Below, in pieces: positions 1 to 12,514 of a DNA stretch of 64,000 bases (its first letter is position 1; every line of letters starts with the position of its first letter). The stretch is from Eucommia ulmoides (lineage: Eukaryota; Streptophyta; Magnoliopsida; Garryales; Eucommiaceae): the NCBI GenBank assembly GCA_016647705.1, contig CM028328.1:6535311-6599310 (forward strand), written 5' to 3'. The translations under genes and the position numbers were made by a program. The notes under the pieces were generated by a model. It searched no databases, was not told the DNA's origin, and was given only the letters and a program-made list of their open reading frames with translations.

Positions 1-1680
1 AGGGTATCTAGAATCTTGAGGATGCAATCTTCATTCAGTCCTCTTTTCACCAAAATATCATAACACCATTTAGTTTCCCAAGGGGCGAATTAGATAGTAT
101 AATCATTCAACAAAAGAAGACATTTACATTCTTCAATAATCTCCTTGAAACAATGATTTTTCGGGCACGGGTTTTGAATCAAAGTCACCACCTCCGCAGA
201 GTCAGTTTCAACTTGAACTTTTGGGTAATTTCTGTTGGTAACAATCTCTTGATTCCCGTGACTAAACTTTTAAGCTCAGTCTCCAACGCAGTACAACTAT
301 TAAAGCAACCAAAGTAGCCAATCATCCATGCACTCAGATTATCTCTAAGTAAACCTCCAAAGCCTCCCTTTCCAGGATCTCCTTTGGCACTTCCGTCCGT
401 ATTTTATTTTAGAAAACCTGTTTTAGGAGGAAACCAATTAGGCAGGGTCTTTTGAAGTCATTTAGAAAATTTGGCCCCAAGAAAGAATTAGAGAGGTCAC
501 GAGCAAAGTTAGTAATTTTCACAAGGATAGAGCTTGGAGAATTGCAAACCCCTTAAATATACCTCTTTATTCCTATCTTTCTGAACTTCCGAAATGGTAA
601 CAATGAAAACAAAGTAGGAGGGATTAAAAAAACTCCCTTTGAGATTATTTTTTATTCACACCAAAATATTTGAAGAGATTGGGTTGTACCTGAAACTGGA
701 ACAACTAAACTGATCCCAAATGTGGTTAGCTTTAGGACAAGTATGAATAGCATGTTCAATATCTTCATTAGTCCTATTACATCTTTGGTAAGTCCTCGAA
801 GTTTCCACACCTCTAGAAGCTCAGAAAGAGTTAGTAACTAGTCCAAAAAAACAACTTTAAGTTTTGTGGAATTTTAAGCTTCCATATCCAGTTCCAATTC
901 CTGTCATTCCAATTAACCTCAAATTCATTGGAGCCCAACTGATAAACCGTTTTGATGGAGAAAATTCAAGAATTTTCAGGCACCTAGATAGGTTTATCAA
1001 TGAGATTAAAAGTGGGAGGTCTCATAGCCTAGACTCAGTCTCAGAATCAATTAAATGTAAAATAGGATGAAGAAACCAATTACCATTATCAGCAACAATA
1101 TCTGTAACTTTGAGATCAAAGGCATCTTGGAGATCTTGGCACCCTAAGGGTTTCTCCCCACATAACCAATCTGTCCCAAGATTGATAGAAGTTTCATTTC
1201 CTATTTTCCATTTAACACCTCTACTCAAGATGTGTTTTGCAGAAATAATACATCTCCAGATATGAGAGCTACCATTGATTTTCCTCCAAGTATTCAGGTT
1301 ATTTTCAATCGAGTACTTACTACGATTCACTCTAGTCCATAGGCTTTGATCATTATTAGCAATTCTCCAACCAAGTTTAGGCAAGAAAGCTTTGTTATTA
1401 AACCTAGCTTTTCAAATGCCTATGCCCCCATGGTCTTTGCTAAGACAAAATTTATCTCATTCAACAAGATGGTATTTTTTCTGATTATTCTTGTCCCCCC
1501 TTAAGAAATTTCGATTAATTTTATCTATATTATCGAAAAATTTCAGCGGGATAGGGATAATTTGCACATAGTAGTTCGGGATAGTGGCAGTCATAAATTT
1601 AATGAGAGTCGTTCTACCAGCCATGAGAGCATATTGGTTTTCCATTTTGAAAGTCTAGTTAGATTATTTTGGAGAACATG
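1..1680 (-). pseudogene. LINE (non-LTR retrotransposon) ORF2 remnant, 3' part
   Basis: Minus-strand reading gives, in order, the end of a LINE reverse transcriptase (about 1645-1457, with the AGRTTLI...IPNYY pattern), the linker typical of plant LINEs (1384-1022, LGWRIANNDQSLWTRV), a zf-RVT-like stretch (about 830-660, with HTCPKANHIWD) and an RNase H domain (about 420-270, reading TDGSAKGDPGKGGFGGLLRD). LINE ORF2 normally copies its own RNA at the insertion site. Here the domains sit in different frames with stops between them, so no continuous protein is possible. The 5' part (endonuclease and RT core) would lie at higher coordinates but is absent; the element also runs off the window's left edge. 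Family assignment is firm; exact ends are not. Confidence 0.85.
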
Positions 1681-1939
1681 ATGGACATGGAGATTATTAA
1701 GCCACCTATAAACTAGAGGAAATCAATGCATTTTTTGTATTTGTTTTTTGCGGTGCTTCGTCAAGCCCTTGAATGAACCCGTCTACTACAACCTTTTTGT
1801 GTCCTTACGATATTTCGTCGGGTCTATAAAGCGACTCATCTAGATTATCATAAGAATGTTATTTAGTGAGAGTTTAAGTTAGGAGTCCTTTAATCCATGT
1901 AGGTCTACGGAAAAAAATATACAAAGGAAAAAAAAGGAT
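1681..1939. other. Intergenic, no gene seen
   Basis: AT-rich sequence between the LINE remnant and the LTR-like repeat. No coding or repeat signal was recognised. Confidence 0.5.
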
Positions 1940-3235
1940 TTGTACGTGTAGAACTTACCTTGGATTAAAGGAGATGTGACGGTTAGGCCCCACCCTTTTT
2001 TTTTCTTCTTCTTCTTTCTCTTCTTCTTTTCCTCTTTTTTTTTTTTTTTGGGGGCAATGGATGAAATTTTTTTTTTTTTTTCGGTTGAAGTTTTCATTTG
2101 GGAGTTTAGGAGTACAAAAAAAGGGTTCAATTTCGGAATTTGGGTAATTAGGGGGGTTTGTGTGTGTTCTTGTATATTTGGGGAGGGGAGTGGGCCGACC
2201 GCTCCCCCACTAATCCAAGGGGGCGCGAACAACCCCTATTATACACTAATGCACATTTTAGACCCCTAAAAATATTATTTCTTGAGTTTTCTCTCAAAAT
2301 CATTCCAATAAGTTATTTTCTACTTGGGTAATGCATAAAAAGTCCCCCAAACAACCCCCCATCCGCTCCAAAATCTAATCCAAGATTTATCATCTTCCAA
2401 AATGTGCGAGGAAGAAGCAAAATTATTACTAAATGTACTTTTATTTTATTTTCTTTAAATTGATAATAAATAGATAAAATTAGGTCACTAAATATTTTAT
2501 TGGATCCCCAATTTGTGAAAAAACTTGAAATTGCTCGCCAATTTCATAAAATTTCTAAAATACCCAAACTTTGGGGTCAAAATGGATTTTTTTTTTCCGA
2601 ACACTTTGATTTCTTCAAAATTGACCTCTATAAACTAAAATTTATTGATTAAAACATGATAATTGCTTCTAAATTTGATCAATTAAGCCCAAACATAACT
2701 TTTGTGAACTGTCAATTTTGACCATGAAGTTTTTCTTTGACTTTCTAAACCTCAACTGGAGTCCCAATTTGATTTTTTAAGAATTAATAATTATTAAAGA
2801 TTTAAATAAAAGATTGAAATCAAAATTAGTCCATTTGATTGTCGATTTAAAATTAACCAAAATTCCAATTAAAACCCCCTAAATGTTCCAATTTGAAAAA
2901 TTATCTCAATTGACTTACACGGGACCTAATTGGGATTAAAAGAATTCTAATAAACTTGTTTAGGGGTTAATTGAGCTTTCCAATGATTAATTTCAAACAT
3001 TGAAGTGCAAGCTTAATCTTTTGAATTTCAATTTAGCCCCTAAACTTCTAAAGTCACAACTATGGCTTCCAAATTCTAATTGCAAATAACTTTTGACTTA
3101 ATTGGACTTTTGAAACATTAATATAAACCCTGCAGATTTAATTTATTATTTTAAATTTTCAATTCAGTCCTTGAAGCTTTCGCTTACAATCTTAAAGCTT
3201 GAATTAATTCCTAAAATCTTTGAATTGGAATCCTC

Positions 3236-3271
<36 letters not shown>

Positions 3272-3680
3272 AAATGTCATGTGTTAGTGGAACAAAATTC
3301 GATGTCTAGAGGAAGTAGTTAAGGGTGTAATAAAAAGACATTATTGAAAATATATAATGAAAAAGTAATTAAAAAAAACTAAAAATAAAAATAAAAAATC
3401 AATTGATTCCATGGGGGTTGAATCTCATTCTCCTATGCCCAACAAAATAAAAATAAAAATGAAAATAAAAACAAAGAGAAGAAGACAAAAATATTTTATT
3501 TTTAAAAAAAAAAAAAAATTAATTGTAAATCTTGACTTGGATCAAGAGAAGACTTTTCAAAATAATTTTCTATGAATTTCCAGAGAGTTAAATCCGCAAG
3601 GACAAGTATTGAAAATCTTGAAAATTAGAGTCTTCATCGAAATTTCACCCTTAGAATAAGAATATATATATATTCCCTTA
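1940..3680 (+). repeat. LTR-like dispersed repeat, copy A
   Basis: This block aligns by eye with 12515-14330 over most of its length. Shared pieces include a pyrimidine-rich run then a G-rich run near 2050/12615, ACAACCCCTATTA (2232/12863), CCAAACTTTGGGGTCAAAAT (about 2568/13188), GAAATGTCATG followed by GGWACAAAATTCG (about 3270/13965) and TTGATTCCATGGG (about 3402/14052). The GGACAAAATTCGGTGTTGACA type of ending in copy B resembles the terminus of plant Ty3/gypsy LTRs, so this is probably an old LTR plus some adjoining element sequence. Reading frames in its poly-T and poly-A runs are low complexity and not genes. A (TA)n microsatellite lies at about 3241-3265. Confidence 0.6.
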
Positions 3681-4321
3681 ATTTTTTTAGAAATTTAAAC
3701 AATAAATGTGAAAAGAATTCCATACTCAATACTTTAAACAAGTCAATTTTATGAGTGAAGACATTTCTACTCATTAAAAAAGAAATTATAATATTTAATT
3801 TGTTAAATTAGTTAATAATCTACTTAGATGCCAATTATCTCCATGCCATTTAGGAGATCCTTATTAAAACTTTTTCATGATACTTACCTTAAAATTAATA
3901 ATTAAATTGGTAATAGGTCCTACATGGATAATCAAATAGTTTAACATAGTTTAGAGTCCAGTTGACAAAAAAATATATTCCAAAAAAAATGTGTCATTTT
4001 TTTTTCAACTAAATTTCAATTATCTTGAAGAGGACTTAGGAATTAAATCTTGAATTTAACTCTGAACGCAATATAACGATGTGAGAAAGTATGTTTTTAA
4101 AATCATTCGGAGAGACATTTAGTCTAGGTGCAACATAACGATGTGAGAAAGTATGTTTTTAATATCGTTCGGAGAGATATTTAGTCTAGGTGCACATAAG
4201 TTAGTCCGGACACACCTTACCATAAAAAAATAATGAAAAGAATAGTTGCAACCTAATCTATTATAAATTGATTCTTGACTGCTTAGTTAACGTATTCGTA
4301 ATTTTTTTAATATATTCTTAA

Positions 4322-4364
<43 letters not shown>

Positions 4365-4984
4365 GTTAACGGGGACCTTAACATCCAATCACCATAAAGA
4401 GGATTTGTTTAATCGGGCTTTATTACATCATTCCCCCTAATCGTTTGGGTTAATTTCATTTTGGTCATTTTGTTTTTTGCGGTCATATAAGTTTTAATTA
4501 AGCTATAAATGAGTCAAATTGAATATAATATTTTAGTCTACCTATCAATCTCTTTTTATGAGTCATGATTATCATCCTCTTTCAATCTTTTTTTCTTTCT
4601 TTCCTCTGTTAATTAAAAACACATTATTTTAGGACGCATTATGTATTGAGATAATTAAAAACTTTGTTCTATAAAAGATTGTTCCAATAACTCATAAGGA
4701 CATTTATTTTTTGATTGACGACGAGCATAGAAGAGAGAGAGAGAGAAGAAAAAGAAGAAACGAAGTGAAAGGAGGAAGAGAATATAATTTGGGCGGGGCG
4801 GGGCGGAGAGGGCGGTGTGAGGATGGGGTGCGGGTAAATATAATTGTTTAAAAAATAAGGGATTAAATTTTTATTTTTTATTTTAAATAGACGTGTAGGT
4901 GAATTTTTAAAAAAAATAAAAGATTAATATATATATATTAAAATAAGAGAAGGATATTTATGTTTTTTTTAAAAAAAAAAAAAA
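3681..4984. other. AT-rich intergenic with short tandem repeats
   Basis: No gene. A 62-bp segment is tandemly duplicated at about 4069-4192 (both copies contain AACGATGTGAGAAAGTATG). The surrounding 4030-4230 resembles 12205-12350 (TTAAATYTTGAATTTA ... GCATAAGTT), so it is a dispersed repeat. A (TTA)n microsatellite is at about 4327-4362, and GA-rich and GGGGC-rich runs at 4730-4820. Confidence 0.6.
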
Positions 4985-5075
4985 ATAGTTAAAGGAGATG
5001 ACTGGTATTTTACAAATGATACGGGGAGGTTTGTGGTTTTGAACGTAAGGACATAAATAGGACATAAATGGGAAA
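4985..5075. repeat. Fragment related to the foldback element at 11179-11882
   Basis: The stretch with GGAGATGACTGGTATTTTAC, AAATGATACGGGGAGG and TTTGTGGTTTT matches the repeated right half of the element downstream of the GLR gene (11690-11880). It lies just upstream of the GLR promoter. Confidence 0.5.
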
Positions 5076-5099
5076 TAACCTTCAAACTTATATACCGTG

Positions 5100-5202
5100 A
5101 GGAAGAGGAAAGTAATTGCCATAACCAAATGGAAGATCTATATAAAGGGCCGGGAAGAGGGTAGGGGCTTTTGTTCATCTAAGCAGCCTCAGTAATTAAA
5201 AG
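5100..5202 (+). promoter_or_regulatory. Core promoter and short 5' leader of the GLR gene
   Basis: A good TATA box, TATATAAAG, lies at 5139-5147, about 57 bp before the ATG at 5203. Transcription would start near 5170, giving a leader of roughly 30 nt. No upstream ATG interrupts this leader. The TATA position supports the chosen start codon. Confidence 0.6.
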
Positions 5203-6040
5203 ATGGATACTTGCCTTCTTTTGTTAACTCTCTTCTCCTTGTCCTTCTTCTTTTCTTGGCAACCAACAATGGCGAATCAAGGGGAGGAAATGAAAGAGGA
5301 GAAACTGATGATAGGAGCAATTTTGGATTTCAATTCTCGCATAGGGAAAGAAGAGAAAATAGGCATGGAAATTGCCATTGATGATTTTCAGAACAGAACC
5401 AAACAGAGGTTTGGTCTGAGATTACAAGATTCAGAAGGAAAATCCATGCATGCTGCTCTTGCAGGTATGTGCAGGAGTTTATTTTTCATATGATATTAGT
5501 ATTAAAATTTTCTATTTTTCTATTATTTTATTTTTTTTGACGAGAAAGTTTATTAGAATTTTATCTATGAAAAAAAAATAAAAAAATACACCGAGTTAAA
5601 TTTGAGAATTTTCAAAATAAACAATTTTTTCATATTATTTAAGCAATTTCCATGAGTTTTGGTTTAACTTTTTATATTATTCTTTTTATTTTCCAATTTT
5701 TTTATTTTTTTATATTTTTTTTATTTTTTTGTTGAGAATTAAATACCAAGTTTCTATTATTTTTAGAAAAATTATTTATTTTCTTTGTTTCAAGCTCCTT
5801 TTCCCAAAAAAATAATATGGCCAAATTTACATGTTTTTATTTTAGTGTGAAGAAAAAAAAGTCTTTATAAGCATATATATATATATATATATATATAATA
5901 TTTAAAAAACAATTTACAAAAAAAATTACTAAATAATTTTTTCTCATAGAATGAGCGAAGAATTAGTTATTTTTCTTTGAGTTTTTGTATTCGTGTTGAA
6001 TATTTTATTATTTTTATTTTATATTTAAAAATTCTCAAAT

Positions 6041-6090
<50 letters not shown>

Positions 6091-8523
6091 TGATCAATTT
6101 TTTTTTTTTTTTGATATTATTAGTTTGTTGGATTTCTAACTTAGAAAGTGCCCTGGTTAAATCTACGGTACTTTCAAAAGTGAACGATAATATTTGTTGA
6201 CTTTTCAGCAAAGTATCTAATAGACACAGAGCACGTACAAGCAATCATGGGACCACGAACATGGGAAGAAACCTCGCTGGCTGCGGAGACCCTTGTCTAC
6301 GGCCACTACGCTATCCCTGTTCTATCTTTCTCCGATTCATATCCGCCGTGGGCGGCGGAGCGGTGGCCGTTCCTGATTAACGCCGCCCCCAGCTCGCACC
6401 TACAGACCAAAGCCGTGGCCGCAATTCTCCGGTCATGGAAATGGCGCCGTGTGATCGTAATCTACGAATATTTCGGTTCGATTTCCAGCACCATCCCCAA
6501 TCTTCACGACGATTTAAGAAAATTACGGACGGATATCTCTCGTTTCGTGGCGGTTTCTTCGTCTACCGACATGTCGGGAGAACTCCTGCGGCTCAAAACG
6601 GAACAGTGCAGAGTCTTCGTAGTCCATACGTCTATGTCGTTGGCGTCGAAATTGTTCGAAAAAGCTACGGAATTGAGCATGATGGAGTCGGGTTATGTTT
6701 GGATCACCACGAACTCGATCACAGACCATATCCATTCATTGAACTCGTCGGTGATCTCGTCGATGCAGGGCGTTGTCGGAATCAAGACCCATTTTCCCGA
6801 AACGGGTCAAGATTACAGAAACTTCTACCTCAGATTTCGTCGCATGTTTAGAAAAAATCACCCGGAGGAAAACAACTACGAGCCGGGCGTTTTCGCTCTC
6901 CAAGCTTACGACGCCGCCACGACGTTGGCTCAGGCAATAACGATAAACAATCGAGCAAACACCAGAGAAACCCAACAGTTGTTAAATAAAATTAACCGAA
7001 CTAATTTCAACGGATTAACCGGAAAAATCCAACTCACCCACAACCAATTGCCGCCGGCGAACGTGTTTCAGATCATCAACGTGATCGGAAAAAGCTACAG
7101 GGAGCTCGGATTCTGGTCGGAAGGACATGGGTTCTCTCGGACAATTCATCAAACGCCTAAATACAACACCTCCATGGAGATTCTGGGTCATGTTCTTTGG
7201 CCTGGAGCGCCATGGATTACACCGAGAGGATGGGATCTACCGACATCATATGAACCGTTGAGAATCCTCGTACCAGACGGAGATGTAACAAAGCGATTCG
7301 TGAGAGTAGATTACAATGAATCGACAAAGAATTATAGGTATAGTGGGTTTTCGATTGATGTTTTCAGAGCAATGGTGGAGCACTTACCGTATCATTTGCC
7401 GTACAAGTTTCATCGGTATGAGGGAACATATAATTCTTCGGTGGAGTTGGTTTACAACCAGGTGAAAAGAAAAAGAAATTCATTTCCTCAATTTATTTGA
7501 TTAGATTTGGTGTGTTTGGTTGAATATTTAAATTAATGAAATTTGATTTCAAAATGTAAATTTTTATTTTTATAAAAATAAAAATAAAAAATTACAATAA
7601 TTTTTTAAAATCAAACTATTTCTTTAATTTGTTCCACCAAACTAGGGTGGTAAGTAAAAACCGAAAAAATCGAAAAAACGAATCTAACCATTTAAAAGAG
7701 AAAGTGGTTCACTTTAGTTTTTAAAATTTTTGTTCATTCGAACCAAATCGAACTGCTTAAAAGAAAAAATAATTTACTTCAGTTTTCAAAAAAAAAAAAA
7801 AATCATTCGAACTGAACCGTTTATGTTTTCCCCCCTTCGGTAATAGACCTAAACATATCAATTAAGTGATATGGTTTGTTTGTTTTCCCCCTTTCAAAAG
7901 GCTCATTATAATAAATGAAACCCGAAAATAGTTTTTTTTAAAAAATAAAAATAAACAGGCTAATAAATCGAAACTGAAACGAATGATTTTGGTTTGACTT
8001 GGTTCTCTTTTCTAAAAGTTTTACTCCAAAACGAACCGAATCATTTTGTAAATTTACATTCGGTTCCATTGAGTATTGGTGGCAAAACGAAACTGAACCG
8101 TTCACACCCTTTGGGATATGTTTGGTTGAAAAAAAAGAAAAAGGAAAAGAAAAATGAGAGGAAAATTATTTTCTCTCTCGTGTCATTTGGTTAAAAAAGA
8201 AAAATAAAATGAAATAAAATAATTCACTTTAATGTAATTTATTATTTTATACTCGTATATTACAAAAATACATTAAAATTTCTATTATCAAGGATATAAT
8301 TATAATTCTACTCTCCTCTTGAAAAAGTATCATTTATTTTCTTCCCAAATTGGTGTGAAAAAAAATTGGTTTAGAAAAATTTGTACTTTCCTATCTATTT
8401 TCTTTTTACTCCTATTTTCAATTCATACCAAACAAATTTTTATTTTTTTCATCCTCTTTTTTCTTTCATTTTTTTATCCATCCTTTTTTCAAATCAAAGA
8501 AACCCAACTCACACTAGTTTAAT

Positions 8524-8574
<51 letters not shown>

Positions 8575-10217
8575 ATTCTATTTTTTTTAACACTAAATTA
8601 AAATTTGTAACCTAACAATTATCTAATATGTCTCTCTAGTGGGAGGTCTAGTGTAAAAAAACTCTCCCAACAATTCTTACACCGAAATAGTATAATTGAG
8701 TGCAGACATTTGATGCGGTAGTTGGTGACTTGACAATCATAGCTAGGCGGTGTAGTTACGTAGAGTTCACACTGCCCCACACAACATCCGGACTGGTGAT
8801 GGTGGTTCCAGTCCAATCAAAAGCAGGCAACAACAAGGCATGGCTATTCATGAAGCCCTTCACAACGGCAATGTGGATTCTTATAGCACTCATCAATGTT
8901 TACAATGGCTTTGTGGTGTGGATTATAGAGAGGAATCACTCCTCTGAACTCAAAGGCTCAATACTCCATCAAACTGGGATCTTACTTTGGATGGCTTTTG
9001 CTACCTTGTTCCCTATAAATGGTAACAACTCTCTCCCTTCCTCTCTCTATGTATAAGGTTACAACAACTTTTACCCAATAACCAGAGAGAGATTGATCGA
9101 GAGTTATCTAACCAAAAACCTGATGTCTAAGGAGAAGATTGTTGGATTTATCCCACATTGAATATGTGATTGGACTGGTGACCGAATTATAAATATGAAG
9201 GAAAAAAATCTCATTTGATGATCTAACTTTTGGGGTTGAGATAGTCCCTAGCATTACCCTACATATAACACCTCAATTAATCATATATTTTTTTTCCCAT
9301 CATGTGTAGGGGAAAAGTTGCACAGCAATTTGTCAAGAATGGCAACGGTGGTTTGGCTTTTTGTGGCACTTGTCATAACCCAAAGCTACACCGCCAACCT
9401 CACCAGCATGCTCACTGTCCAGAGTCTCAAACCCAAAATCACCGACGTTGATTCCCTCCGGAATAGCAACGCCGCGGTCGGTTACTCCAACAAGTCATTT
9501 GTTGTCAATTACTTGGTCGACGTTCTGCGATTCAACCGGAAAAACGTAAAGAATTTCTCCACTTTTGAGCAGTATGCCGGAGCCCTCCGAAGCGGTGAGA
9601 TCTCTGCCTTCTTTGTGGAAGCTCCGGTTGCCGGTCTTTTTATCAAGAGATATTGCAAGAGCTTTGTGGCTACCGGACCGACGCACAAGATTGGAGGATA
9701 TGGATTTGTAAGTATAGTTTCGTCCCTTTGATTTTCAGAATTTATCGCTTACCAACCCCCATTATCTCCTGGGTAATATTCTATACCATTGGTAAATATA
9801 ACATATTAATTTTATTGCAAGGCATTTCCCAAAGGGTACCCTATGCTCCCAGACATCAACGAAGCAATTCTGAAGGTATTTGAAAGTGGAGAGCTTCAAG
9901 AACTTGAGAACAACTTATCAAATACTGAGAAATGTATGGATTTGGATTCAGACAATGAGACCATCAGACTAAGTCCAAGTAGTTTTTGGATTTTGTTTGT
10001 ATTCAGTGTAGGTGTCTCCACAACTGCCCTTGTTATCTATCTGGTGCATCGGAAGTGGAAATTACAAAATAACTCTTTGTCCGGACATACAAGGATTTGG
10101 ATGTTGATGATGATTGTACTTAAACAATGGGAGAATCAAAGAAGAAAATTCTCTAGAAAAGTTACCAATTTAGAAAATAATTCTCTGAATGAACACCAAG
10201 TCCATAATTGGGTTTAA
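5203..10217 (+). CDS. Glutamate receptor-like (GLR) ligand-gated cation channel, 5 exons
   Basis: Exons are 5203-5464, 6209-7461, 8706-9021, 9310-9707 and 9822-10217. All introns are GT-AG, all phases fit, and the joined frame encodes 874 residues, a normal GLR length. A hydrophobic signal peptide covers residues 1-24 and the amino-terminal receptor domain about 35-400. Ligand-binding half S1 runs about 436-545, with the expected Arg near 520. M1 is about 557-578, the pore loop about 595-606, and M3 about 621-641 ending in SYTANL. S2 is about 645-790 and contains VEAP; M4 is about 797-818. The order matches plant GLRs, which form plasma-membrane or endomembrane Ca2+-permeable channels gated by amino acids. 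The exon 2/3 junction reads VYNQ|TFDAVVGD, as expected for the family. It looks closest to the expanded GLR2-type clade, but the exact subfamily is inferred. No stop or frameshift was found. Confidence 0.92.
5465..6208 (+). other. GLR intron 1
   Basis: Donor CAG|GTATGT at 5465 and acceptor TTTTCAG ending at 6208. The intron is AT-rich, with a (TA)n run at about 5873-5896 and a roughly 45-nt poly-A run at 6043-6087. The splice restores an Ala codon (G|CA) and joins LRLQDSEGKSMHAALA to KYLIDTEHVQAIMGP. Confidence 0.85.
7640..8115. mobile_element. Possible MITE in GLR intron 2
   Basis: The left end (AGGGTGGTAAGTAAAAACCG) and right end (CGAAACTGAACCGTTCACACCC) are imperfect inverted repeats. The interior is full of GAACYGAACCG and CGGTTT motifs in both orientations. 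This composition is typical of a common class of plant foldback MITEs. No target duplication could be assigned. Confidence 0.4.
8521..8571. repeat. (TA)n microsatellite in GLR intron 2
   Basis: About 50 bp of alternating TA. The predicted short frames across it are low complexity. Confidence 0.9.
8595..8660 (-). repeat. Short dispersed repeat, inverted match at 17190-17255
   Basis: AAAATTTGTAAC ... GTGGGAGGTCTAGTGT here matches the reverse complement of 17190-17255 (ACTAGACCTCCCATTAAGGAG). It is probably a fragment of a mobile element lying in intron 2 just before exon 3. Confidence 0.45.
9140..9270 (+). mobile_element. Candidate TRIM-like solo LTR in GLR intron 3
   Basis: This 131-bp segment starts TGTTGGATTTATCCCACATT and ends CATATAACA, so it has TGTT...AACA ends. 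The TCCCACATTG and ACTTTTGGGGTTGAGATAG motifs resemble short plant LTR/TRIM repeats. No clear 5-bp target duplication was seen, so the call is tentative. Confidence 0.35.
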
Positions 10218-10295
10218 AAGAAAGTCTTGGAGAAATTTATGTAAATGTTAGAAAAAATGTGTAGTTTTTAAAAAGTGGTTTGATCCCCCTGTACG

Positions 10296-10301
10296 AATAA
10301 A
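10296..10301 (+). terminator. Candidate polyadenylation signal for the GLR gene
   Basis: AATAAA lies 79 nt after the GLR stop codon (TAA ending 10217), followed by a T-rich tract. Plant signals are loose, so this is only the best single candidate. Confidence 0.45.
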
Positions 10302-11178
10302 TCTTCCACTAATTTTTTTTTCGAACCAATTTATATGCACCTTAATTAATCACTTATACGGACGATCTTAATGGTCTATTTCTCCACAAAAGACCGATAT
10401 ATTCAAAATTAAATTTAAGATTAAAGTGAGAGTCGAATTTTAATTGACAAAAAAACAGACATTTTTGGTTATCAAAGAGGACTAATACCTATTGCGAAGG
10501 AGTTGTCTTTGAGGATCACTAAAAGGGTACAATTTTGTTTATATATGTATGTAGTTTGAAAATTAGAATTTCGTTTCCATGTTTACTAATTCAACGGTTA
10601 TATTCAAGTGTAGTCACAATAGTATTTAATATTGATTGTACTTTTATCATTGTTTGCACTTTTTTTTGTGATATTTTTGTATTTTGTGGGGACATTTTGG
10701 TTGAGATTAGTTTTTAAACCCAAGTTAAAAATGTGAGGGTGTAATATTCTTCTTGTAATAGAAATTAGGATGCCCGCCTCAATGCGCAGACTTGTGGATG
10801 TTCAATGTGAACTATTTTGATTAATCTTTATATTTATAATTGAAATTTTAATTTTTAAAAAATATTATTCGATTTTCAATATTATTTTTAGATTTTTTAA
10901 CACATGTTTGTAGCACAATATATTTTTCGTCGGTTGTTGAGTATATATTTTGGGAGTATAAACGTAAATTTAAAAAAAAATGAAAAATTTCATTGGCATT
11001 GAGAAATTCATGTTTTTGTAGCATAACAATAAAATAATTTTAAGTAAACCATACGACTTTTTTAAAAAGAAATCACCACATATATTACAATAAATTATTT
11101 ACAATTTCATTGTTGTATTAATGTCTTCTACAATCGTGACATACATCAAGATATACATGCACATGTATACGTATATAA
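10302..11178. other. AT-rich intergenic, no gene
   Basis: Sequence downstream of the GLR gene. The only open frame near 10535-10717 is short, T-rich and lacks any recognisable domain. No repeat was identified with confidence. Confidence 0.55.
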
Positions 11179-11310
11179 GGGTATTTACCACTGATCTCCC
11201 CTGTAATTTATCTAATATCATAAACTTTTGTCTTTTGAAAAATATCATCAGTCAATCCCTTTGAACCATTTAAAAAAAGAAAAAAACATAAATGCTCTTC
11301 TCTAGTTTAA

Positions 11311-11382
<72 letters not shown>

Positions 11383-11882
11383 TCAAAAATTCACTAAAAC
11401 CCTTATTTTTAGAAAGGTATTTTTTACTCCTTTTTTTTTAAAAAAAAAAAAAAAAAATCACAACTCACCCACCGCCACTACCCTCGCATCATTTTTTATA
11501 ATTTGTTAAAAATGAAATGGCTGATTTTGTTCTTTATATTTTAAATAGGGATGTTAACATAACAAAAAACTTCAAGGGATATTTATGTTTTTTAATTATT
11601 TGATTATTTTTAAATTATTAAGGATAAAAGTATCTTTTCAATAAATAAAAAAAATGTACTAATTTTTAACCTATAGGAGAGGTAAATAGTGTATGACAAA
11701 AAATGATAGAGGATGACAGGTATTTAATAAATGATAGGGAAGATTTGTAATGTTAGATAAAATGACAGGGAAGTAAACGGTAAATACCCCAAAAATGATA
11801 AAGGATGACTAATATTTAATAAATGATAGGGGAAATTTGTGGTTTTAAGCAAAATGACAGAGGAGATAAACGGTAAATACCC
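11179..11882. mobile_element. Foldback element (long-TIR MITE) with internal (AAT)n
   Basis: The left end starts GGGTATTTACCACTGATCTC and the right end finishes GAGATAAACGGTAAATACCC. The similarity continues inward for about 90 bp as an imperfect inverted repeat (AATATCATCAGTCAATCC against GGATGACTAATATTTAA). The right arm is itself duplicated (about 11690-11790 and 11795-11882). An (AAT)n tract at about 11308-11383 lies between the arms. Flanks share TATATAA, which may be the target site. Confidence 0.55.
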
Positions 11883-12514
11883 ATATATAAATATAGATGC
11901 ATCTATTAGGAAAATAAATAGTTAATGAAGAAATTAACGTGGATGATAATTATTATCAAAATATTAAGGGACAACTAAAAAATATTTGTGTCACTAAAAT
12001 TCCACTTGAATACATTTAAATTTGCTAAATGAAAAATACAAAAGAGACAAACTCACTTAATCCAAGAAGAAAATAGCAATGGAGAGCTCTCATTCATTTT
12101 GGGCAAGAGCTTCCGCTTTTAATTGTTAGATGAATGGTACCAAGAGAGTCCGGTTGAAAAGGGAAGCCGTTTTCTTTTCTTTTGAATAAAAACTCGACTC
12201 TTCTGAGAAACACTTAAGGAATTAAATTTTGAATTTATTCTTGAATTCATCAGGCCGATGTGTAAGACTGCGTGTTTAAAATCGTCGGGAGGTGCCTACT
12301 CAAAGTGTGCATAAGTTGACCTAAACTCTCCTTACTGTAAAAATAAAAAATAAAAGTAGAAATGAATAGTAGTATGGTACAATTATAAAGAGCAATTCTA
12401 TGTATTTTCTTTAATAGAAATTTAGGCAATATATTTCCCCCTGTTAGTTGGCGGGTCACCACATACATTCCCTACTAAGAAGCAAAATATAAGAAAAGAA
12501 AGTTCTTGAGTGAA
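11883..12514. other. Intergenic with one dispersed repeat
   Basis: 12205-12350 resembles 4030-4230 (TTAAATTTTGAATTTA ... GTGCATAAGTTGACCT), a common plant intergenic repeat type. No gene was seen. Confidence 0.5.

Noticed and set aside
1879-2269. Overlapping frames of about 100 residues on both strands
   Set aside because: They are driven by poly-T and pyrimidine runs (K-rich or F-rich peptides) inside an LTR-like repeat; no domain.
6435-6975. Open frames on both strands within GLR exon 2
   Set aside because: Shadows of the real exon in other frames; only the GLR frame carries family motifs.
7459-8706. Missing residues at the GLR exon 2/3 junction
   Set aside because: The only in-frame splice gives VYNQ|TFDAVVGD, which matches the family's usual VYNKTYDAVVGD pattern, so nothing is missing.
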